Assembly (NCBI RefSeq): GCF_037996825.1
Contig: NZ_JBBNAC010000001.1
Coordinates: 930,001-994,000 of the forward strand
From: Bdellovibrio sp. BCCA
GTDB taxonomy: Bacteria > Bdellovibrionota > Bdellovibrionia > Bdellovibrionales > Bdellovibrionaceae
Direction of reading: 5' to 3'
DNA: 64,000 bases
In this document: piece by piece, positions 35,611 to 43,551 of the stretch
How the letters are laid out: every line of letters starts with the position of its first letter
How positions within the stretch are numbered: the first letter of the stretch is position 1
The notes under the pieces: generated by a model
Told to the model about the DNA's origin: nothing
The model's input: the letters and a program-made list of their open reading frames with translations, nothing else
Database searches by the model: none
Position numbers and translations under genes: made by a program

Positions 35611-36432
35611 ATGTCTGAGACGGCAAGCTTTCCGTATCTTCATGGTTTTACACAAGATGAACAAGAGCGTCTTCGCAAGCAGGCGCGTTTTGGTGAATTC
35701 ACAGTTTATCAAAATATCAATTTATCTTCCGTTCAACATTTGTTGGAAGTGGGTTGCGGTGTTGGTGCACAAAGTGAAATTCTTTTGCGTCGTTTTCCTG
35801 ATTTAAAAATTACTGGCATTGATCGCAGTCCCAAACAATTGCAAGCCGCGAAAACTCGTTTGTCGAATCTTCCTGGAGCCGCAGGTCGCTTTGATCTCAA
35901 AGAGATGGACGCCACAGCAATGAAGTTTTCTTCAAACTCTTTTGATGGAGCCTTCTTGTGTTGGATTTTAGAACACGTTCCTGATCCGATTCGAGTTCTT
36001 TCGGAAGTCCGTCGGGTGTTGCGTCCTGGTTCCGTCATTTACATCACTGAAGTGATGAACGCATCTTTTTTCTTAGATCCTTATTCCCCGAATGTTTGGA
36101 AGTATTGGATGGCGTTTAACGAATATCAGCTTGAACAACAAGGTGATCCGTTTGTCGGAGCTAAGCTTGGAAATTTTCTTTTGCAATTAGGATATCGCGA
36201 TATTCAAACAGAAGTGAAAACATGGTTCTTGGACAATCGCTCTCCGCAAGCTCGTAAGGATTGCATCGAGTATTGGACAGAATTGCTTTTAAGTGCAAGC
36301 GATCAATTGCTTGCAGCGAAATGCGTTTCTGAAGAAGTCGTGCAAGGTATGAAAGACGAAATGGCGAAAGTGGCCAGCGATCCAAATGCGGTCTTTTACT
36401 ATTCGTTTGTGCAAGCCCGCGCTCACACTTAA
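35611..36432 (+). CDS. Class I SAM-dependent methyltransferase
   Basis: 273 residues from ATG 35611, with TAAGGAG 7 bases before; a GTG one codon earlier is possible. Motif I LLEVGCGVGAQSEIL (about 45-59), acidic GIDRSPKQL, motif post-I MDATAMKF and motif IV DGAFLCWILEHVPDP with VLRPG give a UbiE/Methyltransf_11 fold. The C-terminal 120 residues are a substrate cap without clear identity. It follows the DUF4105 gene by 24 bases and may be co-transcribed. Substrate unknown. It overlaps corA's end by 4 bases. Confidence 0.85.
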   Translation: MSETASFPYLHGFTQDEQERLRKQARFGEFTVYQNINLSSVQHLLEVGCGVGAQSEILLRRFPDLKITGIDRSPKQLQAAKTRLSNLPGAAGRFDLKEMDATAMKFSSNSFDGAFLCWILEHVPDPIRVLSEVRRVLRPGSVIYITEVMNASFFLDPYSPNVWKYWMAFNEYQLEQQGDPFVGAKLGNFLLQLGYRDIQTEVKTWFLDNRSPQARKDCIEYWTELLLSASDQLLAAKCVSEEVVQGMKDEMAKVASDPNAVFYYSFVQARAHT

Positions 36433-37355
36433 AGTTCGTCTTTTTTAAGCCAGCCTTTTTTATAAATCCAAATCGTGATGGCAAAAACCACAAGGGCCAT
36501 CACGGCCAAAGTGACAAAGTATCCGTTGTGAGTGCGCAACTCCGGCATATTCTCAAAATTCATTCCGTAAACGCCGGCAATAAAATTGAGCGGCAAAAAG
36601 AAGATCGAGAACACTGTCAATACGCGCATCACTTCGTTGGTGCGATAAGACGCTTCGTTGGTTTTTTGTGACATTAAAGACAGATGCAAATTCAAAAGTC
36701 CCGTGATCTCTTCTTGGATGTCATCGGCATAGAAAATGTGTTTATCCAAAGGCTCTTTCACTTGAGCTAAATCGCGCAAAGAAATTGCAACTTCCGTCGG
36801 GATTTTATTGAGAATGTCGGCAGTAAATTTAAAGACTTTGCGATAAGAAGAAATTTTCCTTTTTATCATATAGCCTTCACGTAAAATGCTTTTACGTTTA
36901 AGAGTAAACACGCGCTGCTCAATCACGTCCGTTTTAGAATCAAGCTCATCCAAAGGAACATCGAAGCTTTTTAGAGTTTGTAAGAAAAGACTTTTCACCA
37001 AACTGATCTGAGTCATGTTCTCGAAAGCTGCTTTGTCTTTTCTATTAGAAATGCAAGGAAGCGGCATGCGGTGAATGGTGAGAATGAAATTTTCTCCCAT
37101 AAAAAACACAAGCTTCGTCGTCAGTTCTTGCATGGTGCCAGCTTTGGGTTTGGCTTCAGGGTCTTGATGGCGCAAAATTACAAACAGAGATTTTTCAAAG
37201 AACTCTGCTCTCGGCAAATGCTCTGGATCGAGACACGTTGTGACGGTCTGTAAAGGAAGAGAAAACTCTTCAGCAAGCTTAACCAAATCCTCTTGCCCAG
37301 GAGCTTCGCAGTCGACCCACTTAAAATCTTGCCATTGATGCTCAAACCGTTTCAT
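36429..37355 (-). CDS. corA: CorA-family metal ion transporter
   Basis: 308 residues, the family size. The cytoplasmic funnel domain (about 1-245) ends in a long helix, then two membrane segments: FSIFFLPLNFIAGVYGMNFEN with the selectivity motif GMN, and FVTLAVMALVVFAITIWIY. The basic tail KKGWLKKDEL is typical. It forms pentamers that carry Mg2+ (or Co2+/Ni2+) into the cytoplasm. The start ATG is only 9 bases from the divergent hydrolase start, so the two leaders must overlap or be very short. Confidence 0.93.
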   Translation of the reverse strand: MKRFEHQWQDFKWVDCEAPGQEDLVKLAEEFSLPLQTVTTCLDPEHLPRAEFFEKSLFVILRHQDPEAKPKAGTMQELTTKLVFFMGENFILTIHRMPLPCISNRKDKAAFENMTQISLVKSLFLQTLKSFDVPLDELDSKTDVIEQRVFTLKRKSILREGYMIKRKISSYRKVFKFTADILNKIPTEVAISLRDLAQVKEPLDKHIFYADDIQEEITGLLNLHLSLMSQKTNEASYRTNEVMRVLTVFSIFFLPLNFIAGVYGMNFENMPELRTHNGYFVTLAVMALVVFAITIWIYKKGWLKKDEL

Positions 37356-37364
37356 GATTCCAGT

Positions 37365-38222
37365 ATGACAAAGTTTTTGAAGGTACGCCGTACCTTTTTG
37401 AAATGCATTGCGTTGCTATTTCTGACAGGCTGCCAGTCTTTTTTTTATTTTCCGTTGAAAGACAAACTCTTTGATCCGGCGAAAATTAAAATGCATCCCG
37501 AAGACGTTTTTTTGGAAACGCAAAAAGGAAATAAAATCCACGGTTGGTATTTCGAGTCGACGGTTTCCACACCCAGCAAAGGCACTCTGCTGTTTTTTCA
37601 TGGCAATGCTGAAAACCTCACGTCGCACTTTTTGATGTTTCATTGGTTGCCAGCGCAAGGTTACAACTATTTTATTTTTGATTATCCTGGTTACGGTCTT
37701 TCAACAGGAAAGCCAACTCCTGAAAGCACCGTGGAAGCGGGAATTGCTGCAGCGGAATGGTTGCACTTAAAAAAAGACTCTCGCCCTTTGATTATTTATG
37801 GTCACAGCCTGGGTGGGGCGGTGGCTTTGCGAACCGTTGAAGAAATCAAAGACACGGTTCCGATTCGCAATGTGATTATCGAAGCAAGTTTTGCATCCTA
37901 CCGAGGCATGGCTCGAAACGTTTTGAGCCGTCGTTGGTGGACATGGGCTTTTCAACCGATCACTTATCTTGTGATCAGTGATGATTATGCTCCTAAATCT
38001 GTAGCGGATATTTCTCCAATTCCGTTGTTGTTCATTCATGGAAATGAAGACGTCGCGGTTGAACTCAAAAATACAGAACGGATGTTTAAAGAGGCGAAAG
38101 AACCCAAAGAGATGTGGGTCATCCCCGGCGGCCATCACGGAGACCTCTACGAGATTCGTAATGGGGAGTTGCGGGAACAATTCCTGTCATACCTAGCTAA
38201 AACTTCGACAGCGTCGCACTAG
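37365..38222 (+). CDS. Lipoprotein alpha/beta hydrolase
   Basis: 285 residues from ATG 37365, giving MTKFLKVRRTFLKCIALLFLTGC, a signal peptide with an LTGC lipobox; earlier in-frame starts would bury it. The KVRRTF in the positive region is encoded by a GGTAC palindrome. The mature domain is a serine hydrolase: LLFFHGNAENLTSH (oxyanion HGN), FDYPGYGLSTG, IIYGHSLGGAVALR (nucleophile GHSLG), PLLFIHGNEDVAVEL (Asp) and PGGHHGDL (His). It resembles BAAT/YqiA/BEM46-type hydrolases of unknown substrate, here anchored to a membrane. No Shine-Dalgarno is visible, so translation may be weak or start variably. Confidence 0.88.
   Translation: MTKFLKVRRTFLKCIALLFLTGCQSFFYFPLKDKLFDPAKIKMHPEDVFLETQKGNKIHGWYFESTVSTPSKGTLLFFHGNAENLTSHFLMFHWLPAQGYNYFIFDYPGYGLSTGKPTPESTVEAGIAAAEWLHLKKDSRPLIIYGHSLGGAVALRTVEEIKDTVPIRNVIIEASFASYRGMARNVLSRRWWTWAFQPITYLVISDDYAPKSVADISPIPLLFIHGNEDVAVELKNTERMFKEAKEPKEMWVIPGGHHGDLYEIRNGELREQFLSYLAKTSTASH
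37380..37398. repeat. GGTAC palindrome inside the signal peptide
   Basis: AAGGTACG-C-CGTACCTTTTT, a perfect palindrome in its core, here read in frame as KVRRTF of the hydrolase lipoprotein. Same sequence as the thiL terminator (10532) and the partial copy at 10471. Confidence 0.75.
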
Positions 38223-38278
38223 CGAACGCCCATTTATTGCATTTCAGAAAGCACGGAATCTGCATAAGGAAGCTTAGG

Positions 38279-39817
38279 ATGAAACGCTTCCTTTTTACTC
38301 TTAGTATTATAATTTCTTTCACAATCCTCGGGGCTTGTTCTCCGGACTCTCGTGATGAGGGTTCCAAAGTCAAAACGACTTATGAACCTCAGAAACCTGT
38401 GATCGTCAACGAAGACGGCTATCGCATCGCTCGCGGAGCCACTCGTGTTCAAGATATGTCTGTGAATTTTGATCCGCAAACCAAGTCCATGAGTTTGCGC
38501 GGAAAGATCGAATTTCTTTCTACAAAAGGCGGCGTTGTTGAAAGCCGCAATCTGGATCTCTCTGGTATTTTAAGTGCTGACGGATTTATCAATTTACAAA
38601 ACCACCGCAGAGATCACCCAACAAACGACACCGTCCGTATTGCTGCAAAAGCGACGTGCTTGAGTGAAGAAGGAACATGTCATTCTTCTTTCATCGACAT
38701 TTATATTTATGCGGAAGGGATCGTTTACCATCATCAGATCGAATCTCATCAGGAAGTGAAAGAAGACGAAAAGTCTTCCGACGCTGGCAAAGACAAAGAA
38801 GAGAAAAAAGACCAAAAAGAAGAAACTCAAGGCGATGACGAAGACGGCTTGGAATCAGAAGGCGGGGCTGACGAAGTGGAAGGCGAGCCAGGTCAATATA
38901 TCGGAAGCGTTAAAGAAGATATTGAATCTCTTTTGAATGTCATTCCAGAAGCTCCCAAAAAAGAAGAGCCAAAGAAGGAAGAACCTAAGAAAGAAGAACC
39001 CAAAAAAGGTGAGCCTAAAAAAGAGGAACCAAAAACAGGAACTCCTCCTAAAAAGGACGAACCCAAACGCGAAGAACCTAAAAAAGAAGAACCTAAGCGT
39101 GAAGAGCCGAAGAAAGACGAACCAAAAAAAGAAGAGCCAAAGGCGGAAACTCCTGCAAAATCTGAAATAAAAAAGGTGAGTCAGGCAATTGGTCCGGTCA
39201 ACAATGGTCGCCTTGAAAATGCCGCGAATATGTTGAGCTATGAACAAAATCATCAGCCAACGGGCTTTCATATCATTCGTCCGCAACGTTTAACTCACTT
39301 TGCGACCAATGAAATGGCTTATATCATTTCGCAAATGGGAAAGCTCACGCAGCAACAAATTCCAGGATATCAATTGTCCGTGGGTGATATTTCTCGCGAA
39401 GCTGGTGGAAAATTAGGTTCGCACAAGTCTCACCAAAATGGCTTGGATGCGGACGTGGCGTTTTACTTCAATAACAAATCATTCCAAGGCTACTTTGCTT
39501 CGGCCGTGGCTGTGGATAAACCACATGCTAACTGGATGCTAGAACAGCAATGGAAGCTCTTTAAAAGTGTGGTTGATACACAACTGGTCGACCGTATTTT
39601 CATTCACAAAGTTTTGAAAAAGGCTTTGTGTGACCTTGCCATTAAAAATGATGAGCTGCATAGGGACAGAAATGATGGTCTAGCGCAGGAAACACTCCGT
39701 CGCTTGATCCCCGATGCGGACCACCACAATCATTTTCACATCCGTGTGAAATGTTCTAGCGCGCAAGTTCGTTGCCGCCAAATGGCAGAGCCAGCTCAGG
39801 GTTCGGGTTGTTTTTGA
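38279..39817 (+). CDS. MepA-like murein endopeptidase lipoprotein
   Basis: 512 residues from ATG 38279, with AAGGAAG before. Signal peptide and lipobox at MKRFLFTLSIIISFTILGAC. About 20-225 is an uncharacterised region with an acidic Glu/Asp stretch (about 160-220). About 226-294 is a proline/lysine/glutamate linker of PKKEE repeats. About 301-512 is a peptidase M74 (MepA) domain: LGSHKSHQNGLDADVAFYF gives the zinc His and Asp in HxxGxDxD, and DHHNHFHIRVKC the third His. MepA cuts D-Ala-mDAP cross-links in peptidoglycan; with a rigid linker and lipid anchor it could reach the wall, own or prey. The C-terminus is Cys-rich. Confidence 0.9.
   Translation: MKRFLFTLSIIISFTILGACSPDSRDEGSKVKTTYEPQKPVIVNEDGYRIARGATRVQDMSVNFDPQTKSMSLRGKIEFLSTKGGVVESRNLDLSGILSADGFINLQNHRRDHPTNDTVRIAAKATCLSEEGTCHSSFIDIYIYAEGIVYHHQIESHQEVKEDEKSSDAGKDKEEKKDQKEETQGDDEDGLESEGGADEVEGEPGQYIGSVKEDIESLLNVIPEAPKKEEPKKEEPKKEEPKKGEPKKEEPKTGTPPKKDEPKREEPKKEEPKREEPKKDEPKKEEPKAETPAKSEIKKVSQAIGPVNNGRLENAANMLSYEQNHQPTGFHIIRPQRLTHFATNEMAYIISQMGKLTQQQIPGYQLSVGDISREAGGKLGSHKSHQNGLDADVAFYFNNKSFQGYFASAVAVDKPHANWMLEQQWKLFKSVVDTQLVDRIFIHKVLKKALCDLAIKNDELHRDRNDGLAQETLRRLIPDADHHNHFHIRVKCSSAQVRCRQMAEPAQGSGCF
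38954..39160 (+). repeat. PKKEE-coding tandem repeat
   Basis: About 15 imperfect repeats coding PKKEE, PKREE, PKKDE and PKTGT within the MepA lipoprotein. Reading frame is kept throughout; the repeat number may vary between strains by slippage. Confidence 0.85.
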
Positions 39818-39848
39818 CCTCGAGGCTGAAGGCTGACAGAATCAATTC

Positions 39849-40925
39849 ATGGCTGATTGGCGCGATCGCAGTGAAATGAATGGTGATGTGGTTTTTTTCC
39901 GTTACGTTTCTGAGGGAATGGAAAAAAGTCATGACGAGGTCTTTATATGGGACATCGATAAGACTTATTTGGACACCACCATCGATTCACTCTCGGGCTT
40001 GATGACCACGGTTCTTGAGCGCGCGCTTAATAAGAAAAACATTCCAGGCACGAACACCTTGATGCAGTCTTTGTCGGAGTACCGCAAGCAGCAAAAAGGT
40101 TACATGTATTTTCCGATTTATTTTATTTCGGCGTCTCCTCCACAAATGGAGGAAAGAATTTCTGAAAAATTCGCGCTGGATAACATCCGTCCTTTCGGTT
40201 GTTTTTATAAGGACAATCTGGCGAATCTTCGTCCCGGCCGCTTTTGGCGTTTGACGAAACAGGTGGGCTACAAGCTGCAGGCACTTTTGCAACTGCGCAC
40301 GCGCTTGGCCGATAACGTTCGTCAAATCTGTTGGGGAGATGACAGCGAAACAGACGCGATCATTTATAATCTCTACTCAGACATTTGTTCACGTCGTTTG
40401 GGCGCGAATGACATTCGCACGACTCTTGAAAAATTAAACGTCACCGGCGAGCAGGTGAATACCATTCTGGAACTTCAGGCCAACATTCCTGAAAATGATC
40501 CGGTGGAAAAAATCTATATCAACCTCGCCACAGACACAGATCCTGATTACTATTTGAAATTTGGTCGCAGAACACTCGCAACGTACAACACATTTCAAGT
40601 GGCTTTGGATTTATACCAAGATCATCGCTTAGGCCTTGAGGGAATTTATTCCGTCATCCAAGACATGATTTACAACTACGGCTACACACCTGAAGAACTG
40701 ATGAAAAGCTTCGACGAATTCATCCGTCGCGGCGTTTTAGGCGAAAGAGCTTTCTTAGAAGTAAAAGCCTTCTTCATTGAAAAAGGACTTCTGCATTCTT
40801 CTTTTGAGCCTTCAGTGCAACCACTCAAAGAAAAGAAGGTCGAAGACGGCCGTGTCTTCGAAATGGAAGGCGTCCACGAACCTTGGATTCCCGATCGCAT
40901 CGACTACCTCCACGATTATCGCTAA
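39849..40925 (+). CDS. App1/lipin-like HAD phosphatase, putative phosphatidate phosphatase
   Basis: 358 residues. HAD/DUF2183 marks: VFIWDIDKTYLDTT (about 31-44, DxDxT), IYFISASPPQMEERI (motif II S) and QICWGDDSETDAIIYN (motif IV). These are the catalytic motifs of the APP1/LNS2 class that dephosphorylates phosphatidate to diacylglycerol. No signal peptide, so it should be cytoplasmic. The C-terminal half (about 160-358) is helical and unassigned. It starts 31 bases after the MepA lipoprotein without a strong ribosome site (CAGAATCAATTC). Not known which lipid it uses. Confidence 0.82.
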   Translation: MADWRDRSEMNGDVVFFRYVSEGMEKSHDEVFIWDIDKTYLDTTIDSLSGLMTTVLERALNKKNIPGTNTLMQSLSEYRKQQKGYMYFPIYFISASPPQMEERISEKFALDNIRPFGCFYKDNLANLRPGRFWRLTKQVGYKLQALLQLRTRLADNVRQICWGDDSETDAIIYNLYSDICSRRLGANDIRTTLEKLNVTGEQVNTILELQANIPENDPVEKIYINLATDTDPDYYLKFGRRTLATYNTFQVALDLYQDHRLGLEGIYSVIQDMIYNYGYTPEELMKSFDEFIRRGVLGERAFLEVKAFFIEKGLLHSSFEPSVQPLKEKKVEDGRVFEMEGVHEPWIPDRIDYLHDYR

Positions 40926-41221
40926 GCCGCTTTGATCGTAATTCTTTTCCCGCATCCCATAATGACTTTTAAGAAAAGTTCCAAGGAGATGCCAGCGATA
41001 GCTCCATTTTTAATGGCGGAAACTTTTGAGCGAGCGACGCCTGAGCGCTCGACAATTTCATTCACAGTAAGCCCTGAATTTTCGATGGCTTTAACCGCTA
41101 AAGAAGAGAGTTCTGCTTTGTATGTCATCATGGCTTGGTCGACCGGAGAGCTGATGCCTAAAGCATTTGCCAATTCGTGAGAAGTCCTGATGGCTTTTAC
41201 CTTTTTAGTCGTTTTCTTCAT
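40922..41221 (-). CDS. higA: HigA-like antitoxin, XRE family
   Basis: 99 residues. A helix-turn-helix of the Cro/XRE type is near LAVKAIENSGLTVNEIVERSGVARSKVSAIKNGAIAG (about 42-78); the N-terminus (KKTTKKVKAIRTSHELA) is basic. Together with the preceding RelE/HigB-like gene it forms a toxin-antitoxin pair in toxin-first order, with 17-base overlap of the reading frames. It should neutralise the toxin and repress its own promoter, where a 20-base palindrome lies. Its end overlaps the App1-like gene convergently by 4 bases. Confidence 0.78.
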   Translation of the reverse strand: MKKTTKKVKAIRTSHELANALGISSPVDQAMMTYKAELSSLAVKAIENSGLTVNEIVERSGVARSKVSAIKNGAIAGISLELFLKVIMGCGKRITIKAA

Positions 41222-41558
41222 TTTGCAACTCCCTTAAAAAATCCGCGAGTCTTATTCTGCCAGTTTCAATTTCTTGCCTTGGTGTCTTTTGGCTTTTCTT
41301 TTGAAATGCATGAAAGACAATAATTCCCGTGTGACTTTTTAGAATATAAAAAGCTCGAAAAATTCCGTCAGTGCCCTTCAAGCGTATTTCGATCACTCCT
41401 GGAGCTACAGCACTCATAGCTCGTGTATCTGGAAATCCGACCTTTTCACCTTTCTGAAGCTGCGTGAGTATACCGCCTAAATCTTTTTTTACCGAAAGCG
41501 GCCAGGACTGGATTTCCTTTTGTGCTGGCGGATGCAGAAAAACAGGGTGAACAAACAT
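41205..41558 (-). CDS. higB: HigB/RelE-like toxin
   Basis: 117 residues from the ATG at 41558 (MFVHPVFLHPPAQKE), chosen because GAAGGA lies 4 bases upstream; longer starts to 41624 would cross the operator. The family fold is visible in IQSWPLSVKKDLGGILTQLQKGEKV, MSAVAPGVIEIRLKGTDGIFRAFYILK and IIVFHAFQKKSQKTPRQEIE, the RelE/Gp49 pattern with FHAFQKKSQKTP carrying the C-terminal catalytic-type residues. Such proteins cleave mRNA in the ribosome. It is followed, overlapping, by its antitoxin. Confidence 0.85.
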   Translation of the reverse strand: MFVHPVFLHPPAQKEIQSWPLSVKKDLGGILTQLQKGEKVGFPDTRAMSAVAPGVIEIRLKGTDGIFRAFYILKSHTGIIVFHAFQKKSQKTPRQEIETGRIRLADFLRELQNEEND

Positions 41559-41571
41559 CACATCCTTCTTT

Positions 41572-41600
41572 CTTATGTCCCAAATAGGGGACATTGTCAA
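41572..41600 (-). promoter_or_regulatory. Toxin-antitoxin promoter with palindromic operator
   Basis: On the minus strand TTGACA, 17 bases, CATAAG gives a sigma-70-like promoter. Between them lies ATGTCCC-N6-GGGACAT, a perfect 7-base inverted repeat at 41575-41594, well placed for the antitoxin to block RNA polymerase. Confidence 0.75.
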
Positions 41601-41693
41601 GTTAATAAGGATGTAGCTATGCAAAGCTCGGGAAGGTTCAGCTTAAGACTGAATAGAATTCAAGTCCGGAGCGCCAGGCCTGCCGGATAAAAA

Positions 41694-42500
41694 TTACTCA
41701 AAACGCAGAGGGAAAACCGTTGAGATTGGATCTCCGCTGAAGGCTTTGAATTCGACGCGTTTGATGGCGTCGAGCAGGCATTTTTTGAAGCCGGCATCGT
41801 TGATACTTGAGGAAGCGATCTCCGCTTGAGTGACTTTGCCTGTGCGCTCAATGGTGAAGCTGATGGACGCTTGTCCAACCACGCCGGGAGTTTTTTGTAA
41901 CAACTGCGTGTAGCATTTAAAGAAAGAACCGCGCTGAGTTTTCAAAGTGTCTTGAATAAATTCGGAAGTCAGTCCCTCTGACATCGTTGTTGCTGGTGGC
42001 GGAGTTACACCTTCTGAAGGAGCCAGGTCTGGCAAAGTTTCAGCAGGGGCTTGTTTTTTGTAATTCATTTCATAATCCGTCGCACTCCAGCGAATGCCGT
42101 CTTTAGAAATATAAACCGTGCCTTCGCGACCGAAGTTTTCTACTTGCAGATCACCGCGCTTAATAATCAAAACGATGCGATCATTTTCTTCATCCAAAGT
42201 GATTAAAGAATTTTCTTGAACACGAATGCGATAGGCGGAGTCGAACTCCATTGTGGCGTCACCATCAACACTGGTTTCAACAGAATCCAAAGCAAACAAA
42301 GTCGCTCGTTTCGTCAGAGTTTCTTTCTGTGTGAGGTTGTTACGAAGAATGAAGACCTTGCCTAAGTTCAATTCAATACGGGCCAGAGGTCTTGCACCTG
42401 GTTTTTGTTTTTCAGTTTGTGTTGCGATAAAGAGAGAAAGGGCGACGCTAAAAATGCCCAGGACTATCAATGTAGAGATCAACCAGTTGTTCTTCGCCAT
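41694..42500 (-). CDS. FecR-like / AgmX-PglI C-terminal domain protein
   Basis: 268 residues. An N-terminal membrane anchor (WLISTLIVLGIFSVALSLFIA) is followed by a FecR-like beta region (about 45-140: ATMEFDSAYRIRVQENSLITL) and a proline-rich stretch (about 155-175). About 190-268 resembles the AgmX/PglI C-terminal or TonB-like domain: GSFFKCYTQLLQKTPGVVGQASISFTIERTGKV and FKKCLLDAIKRVEF. Such proteins in Myxococcota and Bdellovibrionota sit in the periplasm and are linked to gliding and secretion; function here unknown. secG begins 37 bases upstream on the other side of the stop-start junction, in the opposite order. Confidence 0.8.
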   Translation of the reverse strand: MAKNNWLISTLIVLGIFSVALSLFIATQTEKQKPGARPLARIELNLGKVFILRNNLTQKETLTKRATLFALDSVETSVDGDATMEFDSAYRIRVQENSLITLDEENDRIVLIIKRGDLQVENFGREGTVYISKDGIRWSATDYEMNYKKQAPAETLPDLAPSEGVTPPPATTMSEGLTSEFIQDTLKTQRGSFFKCYTQLLQKTPGVVGQASISFTIERTGKVTQAEIASSSINDAGFKKCLLDAIKRVEFKAFSGDPISTVFPLRFE

Positions 42501-42538
42501 AGAGAAACTATAGCGAAGAACGAAGCGAATATCACTAA

Positions 42539-42937
42539 TTACTTAGTAGCAGGAGTCGCAGTGGCTGCAGGAGAAGTCGCTGGAGTTGCAGTCGCAGCCG
42601 GAGCCGCAGTTGCCGCCGCTGCATTTGCGTCAGCAGTCGGAGTCGTTGTTGCAGGTGCTGTCGCCGGAGCTGTTGGCAAAGGCAAAGTATCAACAACAGA
42701 TTTTGTTTTTGAAGAAGTCAAAACTGACAAAGTTAAGCAAGTCACAGCAAAAACGATCGCCGCCCATACTGTCATTTTACCAGCCAAAGTTTGCGCGCCT
42801 GTTGCACCCAACAAAGAGTTGGAACCGCTAGATCCGCCCATACCCAATGCGCCGTCGCTTTTTGAGTCTTGAATCAACACAAGAACGATCAAAACAAGAG
42901 CAACAACGATATGCAGAATTCCGATGAAAGTAGCCAT
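42539..42937 (-). CDS. secG: SecG, protein-export subunit with low-complexity tail
   Basis: 132 residues. The SecG core of two membrane helices is clear: MATFIGILHIVVALVLIVLVLIQDSKS and a second span AGKMTVWAAIVFAVTCLTLSVLT with GALGMGGSSGSNSLLGATGAQTL between them. It assists SecYEG preprotein export in the inner membrane. Residues about 85-132 are an Ala/Thr/Pro repeat tail (TAPATAPATTT, PAATATPAT) beyond the usual core. It stands away from tpiA, its usual partner, which is at 58072. It precedes the FecR-like gene and may share its transcript. Confidence 0.9.
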   Translation of the reverse strand: MATFIGILHIVVALVLIVLVLIQDSKSDGALGMGGSSGSNSLLGATGAQTLAGKMTVWAAIVFAVTCLTLSVLTSSKTKSVVDTLPLPTAPATAPATTTPTADANAAAATAAPAATATPATSPAATATPATK

Positions 42938-43080
42938 TTTCTAATATCTCCCAAAGATCCCTGAATATAGGGATAAACGGGGGGCTTCGTCCACCCCAAA
43001 GTGCCTGAAATCCCAACGAATGACGCGCAATGCTAAATACTGGTCTTTTCAAATGGCGCCGCCTCTATAAACTAATCCTT

Positions 43081-43551
43081 ATGAAAAAACTCCTACTCGC
43101 ATTGATCGGCACCATGATTCTAACTCTTTCGGCCTGCACCTCCAAAGAGGGGAAGCTTAAAAAACAGGCAGAGGAAATTGGCAAAGCTAAATTTATGGAA
43201 GTGCTTAAGAAAGAGGCCGACGACGGTTTGGGACAATCCGATTGGCTTCGTCAGGCGTATGTGGAGTATGTCGGCAATCGTTCCGAGGTTGAGGCCGAGA
43301 ACGTGAACTTTATCGGCGAGACCGCGGCGACAGCCACCTTGGTTGTAAAAACTTATTCACCGAAGATGCGCCAGACCCTGATCTCGATTGCGGCGAAAGT
43401 GGATCCCGACAAAGCCCGCCGTTTTAATTTCGGAGAGGCTTTGGTTTTGATTCGCAGGCAGACAGGTCAAAATACAGAGACCGATTATCAGCCTTTGACG
43501 GTTTTAAAATTCACGAAATCGGGAGAGAAATGGGTTGCTGACAACCCTTAA
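43081..43551 (+). CDS. Lipoprotein of unknown function
   Basis: 156 residues from the ATG at 43081. MKKLLLALIGTMILTLSAC is a signal peptide with an LSAC lipobox; the 17 codons upstream in frame are not part of it. The mature domain is small and mixed alpha/beta (KQAEEIGKAKFMEVLKKEA, AATATLVVKTYSPKMRQTL, QPLTVLKFTKSGEKWV). It resembles a cystatin/NTF2-like shape but no family is secure. The stop overlaps the convergent barrel gene. A weak ribosome site precedes the ATG. Confidence 0.75.
   Translation: MKKLLLALIGTMILTLSACTSKEGKLKKQAEEIGKAKFMEVLKKEADDGLGQSDWLRQAYVEYVGNRSEVEAENVNFIGETAATATLVVKTYSPKMRQTLISIAAKVDPDKARRFNFGEALVLIRRQTGQNTETDYQPLTVLKFTKSGEKWVADNP

Noticed and set aside
38855-39286. 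143-residue antisense frame over the PKKEE repeat
   Set aside because: It is the complement of the repeat, Phe/Leu-rich, without a ribosome site.
41640-41693. A short gene between the TA unit and the FecR-like gene
   Set aside because: No start with ribosome site or useful reading frame was found in it.
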